Shown here piece by piece: positions 1 through 12,600 of a DNA stretch of 64,000 bases; position 1 is the stretch's first letter; every line of letters starts with the position of its first letter. A program made the position numbers and the translations under genes. This DNA comes from Actinomucor elegans (taxonomy: Eukaryota > Mucoromycota > Mucoromycetes > Mucorales > Mucoraceae): the NCBI GenBank assembly GCA_026027325.1, contig JAMSLZ010000007.1, positions 744,001 to 808,000 of the forward strand. The letters are read 5' to 3'. The notes beneath the pieces were generated by a model that made no database searches, was not told the DNA's origin, and saw only the letters and a list, made by a program, of their open reading frames with translations.

Positions 1-760
1 GATTGTGTTTGATTAAAGGAAACAGTCGATAAAGAAGTGTGTCATTGGGTAGATATAGAAATCGTAGTAGAAATTGAGCTTGTAAAATATCTAGACGATC
101 TTTAACGTTGTGCTTTCGAAGGCGAGAACGCAGTTGACCAATGGGATCTTGCACCTTTATGGGAATGTAGATGCATTATAAACCTTGATTGGATGAAGAT
201 GGCTATAAGAGACAGGCCGCAGCTTCCTGTTGTTAAGTCCTTTTGCGATCGTGCTCAACCGACACAGCGGACTTTAGTTGCTCAAAGCGTATCGGATTAT
301 GCCAAGGAGTGTCAGTGATAATGGTTGTGATGGTGGCAGGGTGTTTTTGTTGTTCCAATTGGTAGTGAAGCTTCTGGATTTCCTTCTTCACTTGGTTTAA
401 CTCCGTAGCGAGGCCTTGAATGATTTTCAGAAGCTTCTGGAAAGACAGCTACATGTTGTTAGTCGGGTTGGTAATATCGTTTCCCGAAGTTTCGAGCATT
501 TCCTCATCATCTTGAGGAATGATACCTTTGATAATATGTGCGCGGTATACTTTTCCATAATTACTACAACAGAACATACACTGAGAGGAGCAGATTTGAT
601 ATTGTCGTGGCAGTTGATGCAGCCCTTAATTTGGAAGTTAGGACAGACAGTTTGTTTGCGGTAAGCATCAAGGTGCGATAAGAGTGGTTTTTGATCCTCT
701 GCACTAAGATTGATGGCAGGAAAAGTTGATTGAGATGGTTTAACTGTGGTAATAGACATC
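1..760 (-). pseudogene. LINE-like retroelement relic
   Basis: Read on the minus strand, 760-236 gives a nearly continuous frame with a Cys/His knuckle-like stretch (CPNFQIKGCINCH) followed by a coiled-coil-like segment (QVKKEIQKLHYQLEQQ). The frame needs a one-base shift near 585 and carries a TAG at 451-449 before continuing to a TAA near 235. Further along, 200-1 encodes in another frame a segment (RLRKHNVKDRLDILQAQFLL and LPNDTLLYRLFPLI) that reminds me of the C-terminal region of fungal LINE reverse-transcriptase ORFs. No catalytic RT motif lies inside the window. Several frame breaks make it a decayed copy. The retroelement assignment is inference from family memory; the broken frames are seen directly. 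Confidence 0.4.
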
Positions 761-2284
761 TTTAGCAATGACTTGAAGATAATAAAGTAGACATGACAAT
801 TGGCTTCTAAATATAGTAAAAGTGATGAGAAGCAAAAAAAGTTCTATTGTATTGTTAGTTCACTTTTTGTGTGTTGCCTATCATTTCGTCACGAAAAAAA
901 AAAAAACAATTCTGGAGCTCTGAAGCTGCCTTGAATTGTTAATGTCCAATGATAATGCAGAAACTCGAATGATTAATAATCCTCATTCGTTCATGGTGAT
1001 TGCACTTGATGGCCATGATCCTTTCGACAAAAAAAATTGAAATTTTATAGTTACCTCTATCCCAACAGTACATCACCCTACTGCTTAAAGCTAGGAAAAA
1101 GGACAGATATAATAATAGTACTGCCACTTAATTATTTGCATAATAATTTGTCTGTAGTGTCAGTCTTAATAAGCTCCGACGGCATAGCGCTTTTATCACC
1201 CAGACCGAGATTTTATGTATCCTAATGCTGCAAAATGGATACCATCCGAAAAAGTATAATGGGCTTTTACAAGATCAATTAGGATATAGCAGCACTAATC
1301 TTTGCTCAATATCATGTATACCTCACTTTTTATTTTATTTTTTGCACCAATTTCTGAGCCTCAAGAATACTTGACATAGTAGGGTTAAGCTTTGATTTTT
1401 ATGGGCAAACCAAAATATATCTCATTTCAAATGTCGTTTTAGTCCAGTAGTTCTTGCTTGCAACAAGTTGCGGCATTTTGTACGATATTGAAAGTTTTGT
1501 TACAGTTTATGTCCTGTATGTAACTGTCAAGATGATCATTGCTTTTCCTCCTTTGTTTAACTATAGAACCATTCATGTATTTAATGCCAGTAAGCCAAAG
1601 CTAAAAATATTTGACTGGGAACAGCGATAGTTTGCATTTAATCGAGAGCAAAGCTGTGTGCCTTTATTTAAGCAGTTCTATCCAGTCATGGCAGAATGCT
1701 AGAATTGCTATTTGGGCATGTTTCACTTGATATGAACCTTGTGGTCTCTTCGTCATATATATTCAATATACACGCAAGAGACGAGGAAAAATGTAATAAA
1801 TGCATAACACTATATACAAACATCTAAAATTTCGTGATTAAAGTAGGTTTGGATACTGTGTCACAGAAGTGGCAAATCTAGTCCGTTTAAAAGCCACTTG
1901 AATATTCAAAATGATTATAAAGAACACAACACAATGCCAATAGTTAAATGCTTTGATGAATCTGAAACATTTTTGTTATATTCGGTCAATGTAATTCAAG
2001 ATAGCTTTTTTTTAGCCGTAGCAGTTACTATTAAAACATGTATATTATTTTTGAACAATTGAGATACTCCAGCAATGATATCTTCATATTTTATATTATC
2101 TATGCGACAAACTTTAGATTTATCAATCCATTATCAGCCTTTTTATATATAAACATTATATAATTTTTTGATGAAAATGAAACCAGAACGAGGTTTCACT
2201 TTATGAATAAGTTAGACCCGCAGATTGGAATTTGAGATTCCTTTCTCTTTTTTTTTTTTATTTTGACTAAAAATTTTTCGAACC
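761..2284. other. Spacer without a supported gene
   Basis: AT-rich spacer with several A/T runs. A short plus-strand frame at about 943-1040 starts with ATG and reads about 30 sensible residues, but it stops and has no recognisable continuation. Nothing else is supported. The last ~100 bases before the homeodomain gene include a T-rich tract at 2245-2258, probably part of its leader. Confidence 0.5.
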
Positions 2285-3035
2285 ATGCAATCAGAAGAGG
2301 ATAAACGTAGAGGATCATTAGCCATATCAGCACTATTGAACGAAGATACCATTGACCCAATCAAGAGTACTACCCGTGCATCATCAGTGTCGCCTGTTTT
2401 ATCCAACAACGACTTGAAGATTATATCGAATCACACAAAAACTAAACGAAAGCGAATATCTTCATCGCAATACAACCGGCTCATGGAGGTCTTTGACCAA
2501 ACGGATACCCCAAGTTCAGAGATCAGAGAAAACTTAGCTGCAGAACTCGACATGTCCAAGAGAGAAGTCCAGGTATGATAAGGCATGATTTTTTTTTAAA
2601 TCGATTATATATTATTCTCACCCAAAATGACAGGTTTGGTTTCAAAACCGTAGAGCTAAAGTGAATCGCTCCAAGTATTCAGCACACCAAACCGTAAGAC
2701 AACGTCAATCGTCTTTAATAGTCCCACCTCAGTATTATCAGGTCAGTAATAGCAACCGAAGAGCGTCTTCACACCCTGTCATGGAACAACGCCCAATGCC
2801 ATCACTGCCTCCACAACAGTTACCGTTTGTTCCACCTTATGGACCGTGTTATCCTATTGCTCCTATGCCAATGATGAAGCAACAACAATCTCCTTATATT
2901 ATGCATTCTCCACAAGCCCCCCCTCCTCCATCTCAACAAAAAAACTCATATCATCCTTATTCACGCCAGCCCAATGCCATTGACTTGTTGGCCTCAGCTG
3001 CGGAATATGTCAGAACGGATAGAAATGAGGTGTAA
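2285..3035 (+). CDS. Homeodomain transcription factor
   Basis: Two exons, 2285-2572 and 2634-3035, joined by a 61-base phase-0 intron, give 229 residues. Residues about 54-112 form a homeodomain: a basic N-terminal arm (TKRKR), helix 1-2 (QYNRLMEVFDQT ... IRENLAAELDMS) and the recognition helix REVQVWFQNRRAKVNR with the canonical Trp98, Phe99, Asn101 and Arg103. The intron splits the recognition helix exactly before VWFQNRR. The remainder is low-complexity, with Pro/Gln/Met-rich sequence at about 140-215. The start was chosen because the ATG at 2285 opens the frame close to a T-rich leader. Family knowledge: fungal homeodomain proteins of this kind are nuclear DNA-binding regulators. The target genes cannot be told from sequence, and no yeast orthologue is asserted. 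Confidence 0.9.
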
Positions 3036-4212
3036 ATAAGAATTCCCCCTTGCATCAATGCCTTTTCATTCAAATAAAAATATTTCTTATACATAGCACT
3101 AAAATACGTTAATATATATATATATAACTGGATATTGATCCTGTTATGTACGTTAATGATTGTATATAGATATATATGTACAAAGCAGCAAGGAGTGAGG
3201 TTATCATGAGATCTACCATTCTCGATCCATTGCATTTATATCAGGTTAAGTAGACTCATCTAGACTAAAACCAGTGTAGATAATCTTTATGTTAATCTAT
3301 ATATAAATGTCATTGGGATCGTCAGCAGAGGGGATGGAGGAGGGATGGCTAAGCAGGGATAGGACAGCAAATGTCTCACATTTCTTAGATAAGCCAAACT
3401 ATACATAAATAATCTTAAGAGATCTAAGAAGGCTTCATTAGAGCATAACCTGCATTGTTTTAAATCCGTATATTCAAAAAATAGTGCTTACATATTGAAA
3501 AAAAAAAAAAAGTTCTGCTTGATCGACGTTCTTTGAACAAAGTTTTTTTTTACTAGTTTTGTTCGGAGTTCTCTTGTTTATTTGGATGAGGCCAAAGATG
3601 GTCAAATATCTATCGTATTATAATCCCACCGTGTTTTTTTTCAAAGAAAAAAAAAAGAAAATTCACTCTGACAGTTCTACAGTAGTCATGGTTGTAACCA
3701 TTTGACAGGCACGCGTTGCTACGAAAAGTTGACGGGGTACGAATTTTCTGAGTATGAAATTTTGGGTTTATCTTTTCTTTGCTGTAGCATTTTGGTAGTG
3801 TGTGGAGCTACTGAAGTTGAATTTTATCTATTGATGCTAAAGCTTGCGACAGCAACAACGGATGTCCCTGTTTTTTATCCAATTAGGCCCCCAGATAGGC
3901 CAAGTTAATGCAGTCTAATACATCAACAATAGAAAGGAGGTCTCGAGTACAAATTTTTAATCAAAAGAGGGAAAATAGGAGCAGTAAAACCTCAAAAGTA
4001 GCTGAAAAGTAGCTCGCATCCAAACCAATGAAATGTCACTATCTTTTTTTTTCTTGGTTTACAGACCCTTTTTTTTTCCTCAGTGTATCTCAGCTCATAT
4101 TTTTCTTTCTTTTTCTTTTTCTTTTTTCTCGGTTGAATATTTTTCGTGGTTGTTCATTTCCCATTAAAATCTTGTTGAATAAAATTACAAACAAGAGTTG
4201 TATTTAATTACA
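3036..4212. other. Spacer between homeodomain gene and DOA10
   Basis: Contains a TA-rich run at 3109-3127 and several A/T homopolymers. A 68-residue open frame at 3702-3908 has no recognisable features. The 4040-4140 stretch is strongly pyrimidine-rich and probably belongs to the leader/promoter of the ubiquitin ligase gene that starts at 4213. Confidence 0.45.
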
Positions 4213-7200
4213 ATGGATGAAGATCAAGGTATTCATTGGGTTTAGCCATGAAGTCATAGTATCATGTTGACCTATTTTTTTTTTATCTCGAAACAATATA
4301 GAAATCTGTAGGGTTTGTAGAAGTGAATCTACACCTGATCATCCACTTTATCACCCATGCAAATGTTCTGGTAGTATTCGTTTTGTACACGAAGACTGGT
4401 AATTTCACATAATGTTTTCTCGAGAAATGTCTCTAAATTAGCTGATCTGCTCTGTTTTTCGTTTTTAGCCTGATAGAATGGCTATCCCACAGTAAAAAGA
4501 AGTAAAGGGAGTGAAATCTGATAAAATAGGGGAACAATCTAATTTTTTTTTCATATAGATATTGCGAGTTATGCGAGCACCCGTTTACCTTTTCACCCAT
4601 TTACCGAGAAGACATGCCCGACAAAGTACCATTTTATGTCCTCATTTCTCAGTTATTTCATCGTCTTGTATCATTATTAAAGACATGTTTCCGAGGATTA
4701 ACAGTAGTGCTTGTTTGGTTGATTCTATTACCCAATTTTACACTATGGATTTGGCGGTTTTATTTTTGGAGTGCAGAATATATTGGGTTCAATACCGACT
4801 TACTGTTTAGTAACAGCTCCAGTAACACCATCGAAACCAATATGACCATCAACAATAGCACTTTGACAGATACAACTGATTCATTCTTGCTTGGTTCATT
4901 AAAGTAAAAAATGAGAATTTGACATCTGTATACGTTTTGCATATACTAAAACACCATTTCTTTTTGTATATATACAGAGACTTTTTATCAGATTGCCTTG
5001 AAGGACAAATTATTACTGCATTTGTGATCATTATCTTTGTGGCTGCTTACCTATTTCGAGAATGGGTAATGCAGAATTTACCTGCCGAGCAACCTATCGC
5101 TGCTGCACCTGCTGCGCCAGTGCCACCAGCACCATTGAACGAAGATCACGATCATTTCATTCAGGAACAAGTCGCTGTAGATACACTTATGAATGCCATG
5201 CAAGTCTTGAATAACAATCATCAAGACGACGAGGATGATTCTGAAGATGAAAACCGACATCATATGCAACGTCAGTTGAACCATTTACGAGTAGAACTCG
5301 AGAATGAAGTAGCTGCCCGTACTTTGAATACAACTGACCAGGCTTGGTCCTCTTCTTTACACGAACGCGTTATGGATCAAGATGAAGATCAATTGTTTGG
5401 TGGTATAGGTTCTTCTCAGCATCAACAATTCCATAGACATCATCATCATCACGATGAAGAGGATGATCCTTGGATGGATGAAGAAGAAGAGGAAAGTTTG
5501 CCTGATTTGATAGACCAAGAACAAAGAAATATCAATAATGAAGCGATTCGACAAATGATTCGTCAACATTTAGGTCAAGATGCAGATTTTAATTTGGATT
5601 TCCCTGTTCCTCCAGCTATCGATCGAAATCCTGAAGACCCATTTTTGGCCGGATTTGAAAGAGAGATGATGGCGCAAAGAGCAGAAGCGAGAGAGGCGAT
5701 GCGTGAACCCATGGCTGCAGCTGCTGCAGTAGCTGCTCGTGGAGGAGATGCTGCAGAAGGTATGGCTGCCGCTTTGGCTGCTATGGATCAGGAAGAAGAG
5801 CCTTTGGAAGTAGGTGATGATATCAATGGTGTATTGGAAGCAATTGGCATGAGAGGCAATCCTTGGATGCTGGTACAAAACTCGGTATTAATGTCACTGA
5901 TGATCAGTTTATGTCTCGCTATTGCTGTTTGGATTCCCTATGTCGTAGGCCGACTTGTCATTTTGGTAGGTGGGCTTGGATTGGGGGGGATGTATTTCCA
6001 CAAAAAAAAAAATGTATATATTAACAAAAGCTATGTAATTTTAGATTCGACCTATTAGTTTTATTGAAACACCCATCTATTTGATGCGATTGATCACTGA
6101 TCCTTTAGTTGATTTTGTCTTGGATCTTTGCATTCCTTACGTTTGGTCTCATATCGGCCACACAGTGAAATCCGCAGTGCCTGAACATATCCAGTTATCG
6201 ATCCAAAGCACTTTGCAACATGTTACTTCTAGTATGGACACTCTTTTATCGATTGATACGCACAATGCGACATCTGCTATGGATCCTCCTATCGTCAAGT
6301 CCAAGGCAGGAGCCTCTGTCATGATGAATCTGGAATGGACTTTCATTCAAACTAAAGTAGAATCGTTTAGCGCGTTGGCTATTGCCCGCTGGCACGGATT
6401 TGCCACAGGTCAAACAGGTCTTGACCGTAGCATATGTATTCTTGTAGGTTATATTGTATTAATCAGTCTTGGATCATGGTACTTGACGCATGGTCGACGC
6501 CATCGATCATCTACCCGTCGCCGAGGTACTACTACGGCTGATACAGTGCAAGACGTTATCCGCCAGCAAGGCATCTTTTTAAAAGTCTTGTTTTTCATCT
6601 TGATTGAACTGGTTGTATTTCCTACTGTATGTGGGTTCTTGTTGGATATGGCCACTTTACCTTTATTCAACAAGGCTTCGTTTGCTAGTCGCTATGCATT
6701 CCATGTGCACAATCCTTCCTCATCCTATTTTTTGCACTGGTTCCTGGGTACAGCTGTCTTGTTTTATTTTGCCATCTTTATTACCGTGTGCCGAGAAATC
6801 ATTCGTCCTGGTGTGATGTGGTTTATTCGAGACCCCAATGACCCTCAGTTTCATCCAGTACAAGAGATGGTAGAGCGCCCATTGCCCAATCTATTGCACA
6901 AGATTAGTCAGTCAGCCTTGATATACTCTGTCATGCTGGTGTTTGGTGTAGGTACAGTCACTTATACGCTGGCGTTTACAGGTGTAGTGTTTCCTTTGAG
7001 ATTACCGTTCAATACACCTTTATCGACATTGGCTCTTGACCTGCTGATCATTCAATTCCTACTGCCGCCTTTGATAGCCATGATCAAGCCCCGTGAGTAT
7101 GCCAAGCGAGCATTGGATCTCTGGTGGCACGTGGCGAGCCGTCAGCTGCGTCTTACCTCTTTTATGTTTAATGAGCGCAAACCTGATGAAGAAGGCCGCC

Positions 7201-8665
7201 ATGTGAGACGTTCTCTGAAGGCATGGTTATTCTTGCAAAAGGCCGAGATACCCACAGACGAGTTTGCTGACGTGGCTATTACGGATGAAGAAGCTGATGT
7301 GGTCTTTGAGCGCAACGGCTCCATGGTGCGTGTACCCAAGTATGATAGTGTACCTGTGGACCCTAAGCGTCGTATGTTGGTGCCTGTGGACCCTGTTACT
7401 TTGGAAGCGATTGATGAAGAAGAGAGAAGGCGAGGACACCCTGCTGCTGCTGATACGGTCGATGAATCACAAGCAACCATCGTAGTTTATATTCCACCTT
7501 ATTTTAAGCAAAGGGTAAAGTTTCACATTATGCAAGTAACTCACTGTAGCTAAACATTTGAGAATCTAGATTATTGCGTTTTTGCTCTACATGTGGTTTT
7601 CTATTTCCTTGTTTTCTTGCTCCGTTACCGTTTTACCTCGTAAGTTAGCTTTTTTTTTTTTTTTTGTAATGTAAAGAGAGAAATTTGAACTGACTGTATT
7701 TGCTAGTTTTGACTGGACGTGCTTTATTCAAATACTATCTTGCACCTGAATCTAAAGTAAATGATCTGTATTCTTTTGCTCTTGGTTTCTATATTATGGT
7801 GGGATTTGTAACGATTGCTCACTGGGTCAATGAATGTTACGCAACAGAATATAATGCTCATAACAAGAAAGAACAAATCATGACGTATATCAAAGTAAAG
7901 GCGGCAAAGGTAACCTTCATTGGTATTTTTAGGGTATTGGTGCAACTAACACTGTTATAGGTTATCAAGTTTATGTATTTGTCTAGTATGTTTGGCGTGA
8001 TTATACCATTGCTGTTTGGTATAGCAGTGGATCTCTTTGTCTTCATGCCGATCCGTAGCTTTAACAAAGATACTGGACTAGTGATTTACATATCTCAAGT
8101 AAGTGATATTACTATATAAGCATATGTAACTCACGGGAACTCTTTTAATATGTAGAATTGGTCTTTTGGTGTTGCGTATATGAGTATCATTCATAATGTG
8201 ATTCATGTGCTTCCCGCCAATAATAGACTCTTGCAGAAACTGAACGAGATTACTGGTGACGGGTTGATGCAAGCCGATCTATCCACTATCACGCGTACAG
8301 TGATTGCTCCTGTGGTTCTTTCTGCCGTTTTGGCTATAACCATACCTGGAATGGTTTCTTGGGGAATTCTACAAGTGCTGGGTGAGTATCATGTAATTTA
8401 AACTATTCATATTTTTTGATTCTAATGACATTTAATAGACTCAACAGACCCTTCACTTCAAATTACCGTCACAAGATATACCTATCCAACTATCTTTGGT
8501 ATATTTATGATATTGGTATCCGGCTTCTTGATCAAGAAGCTGATTGATTTATGGATGCAAACAGTGAGAGATGATACTTATCTGATAGGAAAGAAATTAC
8601 ACAATATGCAATCTACTGCAGATAATCCCACCAGTGCATCCACTCTAGAGAATGCAGCCATATAA
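4213..8665 (+). CDS. SSM4: Doa10/MARCH6-type ER ubiquitin ligase
   Basis: Eleven exons: 4213-4228, 4302-4398, 4469-4501, 4559-4903, 4978-5965, 6045-7514, 7570-7639, 7707-7909, 7961-8098, 8156-8381, 8439-8665; 1,270 residues in one frame. The N-terminus is a RING-CH (C4HC3) zinc finger: Cys8, Cys11, Cys25, Cys27, His35, Cys38, Cys51, Cys54, with the typical [17 protein letters not shown] core. Many hydrophobic segments follow, as expected for this polytopic ligase of the ER and inner nuclear membrane. Between the first TM pair and the next lies a long, very acidic and His-rich loop (His run at ~5430-5450, Asp/Glu run after it). The C-terminus has the conserved [14 protein letters not shown] signature. 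Known role: ER-associated degradation with Ubc6/Ubc7. The finger is assembled from three very small exons plus exon 4. S. cerevisiae Ssm4 is of similar size (about 1,300 residues). Confidence 0.95.
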
Positions 8666-8983
8666 TATCATTAATGCATAGATTACTTTGTACATTCTCT
8701 TTTTTTTTTTCATTTATAAAAAAAAAGCTTTAGTATTTAATGCTGAGCAATGAGTTAATACGCGTGACTGATATCAGGTTAGTTGTACATTTGGATGAGT
8801 GTACCTAAACCCCCGAGTACAATATGAGTTACATTATATAAATTGGCTTAAGAATGTCTTTTATCAATAATATATATAAATTGCCTATTATAAAGTGAAT
8901 CACTTGAAAAACCTTATATATACTAATAATCCACCCGTGACCAAGCGATGCACACAGAAGACTACATCAAGCAAGCGTCAGCC

Positions 8984-9022
<39 letters not shown>

Positions 9023-9110
9023 GGTATATATATTCTCACCTTTACATCCTTGTTCTTTTTTCTTTCTTTTCTTTCTTTTCTTCTTGTCTTCTTTCTTTTT
9101 ATTGTTAACC
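8666..9110. promoter_or_regulatory. Spacer with A/T runs and pyrimidine-rich leader
   Basis: Holds poly-T and poly-A runs (8700-8710, 8983-9020), then a TATA-like stretch (about 9024-9032) and an almost pure C/T tract at 9048-9103 immediately before the ATG at 9111. Pyrimidine-rich leaders like this are common at fungal start sites. The function is inferred from position only. Confidence 0.4.
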
Positions 9111-9671
9111 ATGAATCGAGGCGCTGAACTGAGTGTCTTGTATACGACCAAAAGCAAACCTGTTATCATTCCAACTTCAACCTACTACCCACAGATATTC
9201 CATGATCAAATGACAAGTCATGAGCAGTACCAACAATTTTCCCCACCATTATCTGTTGCATCTTCCTCCTCCTCATCTTCCTTATCTTCTTCTCCACCCA
9301 CAAAGAAACTTACAAACCGTCCAACCAAGTTGCATAAACTCCATCTTTACAGTTCATCTCCACCACCAACGAAAAAGTCCACATCCGCATGGAACTTTAC
9401 ATGGCTTGTGTTTATGAATGAAAAATGGGTCCCGTTCGATACAATCAATCAAACTCGACTGGAACAGACTTTGACGGTAGGCGGTACCTTTGTTGATATA
9501 CAAGATAGTCATTTCCCCAAAGTGAAACGAGTGCGTGTTTTTCCTAGAAACAATTATCTTAGTTATCTTGGAGTCAAGTATCGGTTGTCTCGGATTATGC
9601 AACCAGATGCTTATTTAGATCATGTGAGCGTTGCTGAAGCAAGGAAATCATCTTCGAAAGACTATGTATAG
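9111..9671 (+). CDS. WWE-like domain protein with Ser-rich linker
   Basis: Single exon, 186 residues. The ATG at 9111 follows a long C/T leader and precedes any other in-frame ATG. Residues ~60-80 are a Ser-rich low-complexity run; ~80-105 are basic and Pro/Ser-rich. The only folded-looking part is about residues 105-170: WLVFMNEKWVPFDTINQ, then LEQTLTVGGTFVDIQD, then RVRVFP and VKYRLSRI. This follows the WWE-domain layout (W-x-aromatic ... W ... hydrophobic-E ... strand ... R/K-x-aromatic-x-hydrophobic-x-R). The second Trp/Glu pair is imperfect, so this is WWE-like rather than a confident match. A second, shorter gene of the same layout lies at 58329. WWE domains bind ADP-ribose polymers or protein partners; the role here is unknown. 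Confidence 0.7.
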   Translation: MNRGAELSVLYTTKSKPVIIPTSTYYPQIFHDQMTSHEQYQQFSPPLSVASSSSSSSLSSSPPTKKLTNRPTKLHKLHLYSSSPPPTKKSTSAWNFTWLVFMNEKWVPFDTINQTRLEQTLTVGGTFVDIQDSHFPKVKRVRVFPRNNYLSYLGVKYRLSRIMQPDAYLDHVSVAEARKSSSKDYV

Positions 9672-12600
9672 AAACGAATTAGAAACTTTTTTTTCTCTCT
9701 CTCTATTTAATACTACTTTTTTTAATATTTGTTTTCATGTCTTACTTTTTTTAACCCCCCATTCTCTTTATCATATATCCCAACACACACACACACACGC
9801 ACACACACGCACATAAAATCGCATACTAGTTTAGGCGTATATATTTAGCCCTATCTCTTTTTTTTTAATGATACATCTTGTATTGTTTTAAATAAATTAA
9901 TAACATTATTACATATGATTGTTGTAAATGCAAGCATAGTCAACGTTGATTATACAGGGCAATAGTTTCATTGGTAGCTGTGTTTTAACTATCAGAGCAA
10001 CACATTCACCTCAAGAAATCCATCTACAACAGACATATTAGATCCTTATCAATAACCATTTACTTGAAAAAAATTCCTTTTCTTTTTTTCAATGGGTTAT
10101 AGCTTTAGTAAATATATCTATCTGCATGGAAAAAGCGGTAGAGATTGATATATTCTGAAACAAGGTTTGAGACGGCACTTTAATGCAGTAATAAGTTATT
10201 TTAAATCAGTAATGGATTATTATATACACATAATTCTCGGAGTAGAATATAAAATAAAAGTACTCACAATTTTTGAATAAAGCTAATCTACATATATATA
10301 CGCTGTCAATGAAGAGATTGATATGTGTTGAAATACGTCAAGTGGAACGGTGCTTGAATATACATACTTATATATGTATATATGATCTTTATTACTGTGA
10401 AGAATAATAAGCTGTCAATAAATCAGCAATGAGTCATAGATAAGTATATAATAAACGTCCAAAAATAAATAAAGGATATCGATTTTAATAAAATGGTTTC
10501 TGTAATGATGCACTAGTATAATCGCAAATGATAAATCAATTCATTCTGTATGGCGGTAATTGAAATAGTGTTCTTTTTATTACAGTAATCACTCAATCGC
10601 TTTTATACCAACAATGAACTGATAATTTACAAGAAGAATATAGAATGAGAGACGATCTGTGTAATGAACTAGTTTTTGCATTAACAAATCGGTGTGATCG
10701 CAAGTTAAAATTCAATTCATTCCAAAAGTCAACCATTGGATTAAAGGTCCAAAATACTGCCTGCAATCGCTACAAAAGTGGCTAGAAGATTAATTATTCC
10801 TGATATATGTATCTATATCAATGTATCTCTTCAATAACTGACTAACATTTATAACTCTAAACCTTTATGGTCTCGAAATAAGAGTAGGTGTATTCTGTGT
10901 GCCGGTGATTGAAATAATGATTCAATATTCCCGCTCCTAACTCACTGTCTATCGCTACACATGAGCCCAGATTATTCAATGATTTCCCAAAAAAAAAAAA
11001 TATATAGAGCAGAGCACGGTCTTCAAATGAACTGATTTTCATAACTGTAAATCAACGTGGTCGCAAGACAAAAGATCGATTCAGTCTGATTGTCGGCGAT
11101 TAAAACAGCGATGCAAAGTACTTACCGCTTATATCTTCAGTCTATCACGACAATGAATCAAGCTAATATAACAATTATCAAGGGGCAATAGATGGAGCAG
11201 GGCGCGCTCTTTTCCATGTGCCAATCTTTAGGATGATACACTATCTTTTTTTAGATGCTAAAAAAGGTCCCAAACTCATCTTTTTTTTAGGGCAGTTTAA
11301 GCTTTCGTGTTCCATCTGGGCTGATTAGTATAGATGAACCCACGCTACCTTTAATCATTGGCTTGATAGAGAACAAGATAAGATCTATCCAGTGCACCTT
11401 AATTGCCCATGACACATGAAATATTAGTCTCTTCCCCATATACTATTAGTACATGTATGTTTATGACACGGAAACATATATATGTAGTCATGTTATTTAC
11501 ACAGTGAATGACCTGACAGGTTTTATATGCCTATAATTCACAAGACCACATGCAACTTTATTTTCGCCCCTCTTAAAAGTTAGAATGGATTCTCTTTCAG
11601 TGGTCATATAGAGCTTATTAATTTGTACTTGAATTAATTACCGTTAGTACCACAACAGTACTGTACAGCGAGGGAGATTTGCTGTTCCAATTACTTTAAT
11701 GCTTGGTTGAACGCTTTTTTTATTATTATTATTATTATAATTATAATTATATGTAAGAAATTAATAATCTGATCATATAACAAATGCACCATTTAATACA
11801 CTACATTGGTCATGTGGGTGTATATATATATGTATATATATATATACCTGAAACATAAAAAAATAAGGTGGTGCGTGAACCTATTGGATCTAGATGCTGA
11901 TTTGGATGACCAATTGTATTATTCTTTATATGTACATGAATATACAGCATTGTGCATATATCCAAGGGAGCGTAGGATAAAGTATGATCCGATGATGCAT
12001 ACGAGTGCATTTGCGAGAAAAACATGTGCATCGTTTGGTACTACTCTGTAAGAGTGTCCAACCAACTTTCCTACTAGAATAAACGCCATCTTGATCAGTG
12101 GCTTTTGACATTTTCGACAGAAAATGCCATGTTTAGTAAATGCTTTCTATCGATTCAACTAATACTAGGATCTTTAATTAAGAACAAAATCTGAAAGAGG
12201 AAATATCCAACACATCATAGAAGGCCCAGATTTTGCGCCTCACCCTCTAGATTTTTCAGGAACAGCGATTTTATTGGATATCTGTAATCGAATGACTTTC
12301 ACTCCGCTAAAATCAACAAATCTTATCGCGATCGTTATCCCACCAACATCGTTTCTTTATTTTTGGTATTAAGCAGGAGAGCGCATGCAATGTATAATAA
12401 ATCAACTTTGATGATTAAACATATTCGGTACAAAACATTAAAAGTGAACAATGGCAAAAGGCGGGGATTTAGTCGGCCTTTAAATACACTATATTGCTTA
12501 CTCACGAAAAATAGCTCTCATGCGCCAAGTTGGCCAAGAAATGAAGATACATCCAGCATTTCCGAATAGGATAGAGGTACAAAAGGTTATTTGTGTTGAT

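Noticed and set aside
3702..3908. 68-codon plus-strand frame
   Set aside because: No start context, no recognisable motif, isolated in an AT-rich spacer.
9783..9812. CA repeat as regulatory element
   Set aside because: An ordinary microsatellite in a 3' region; no supporting signal.
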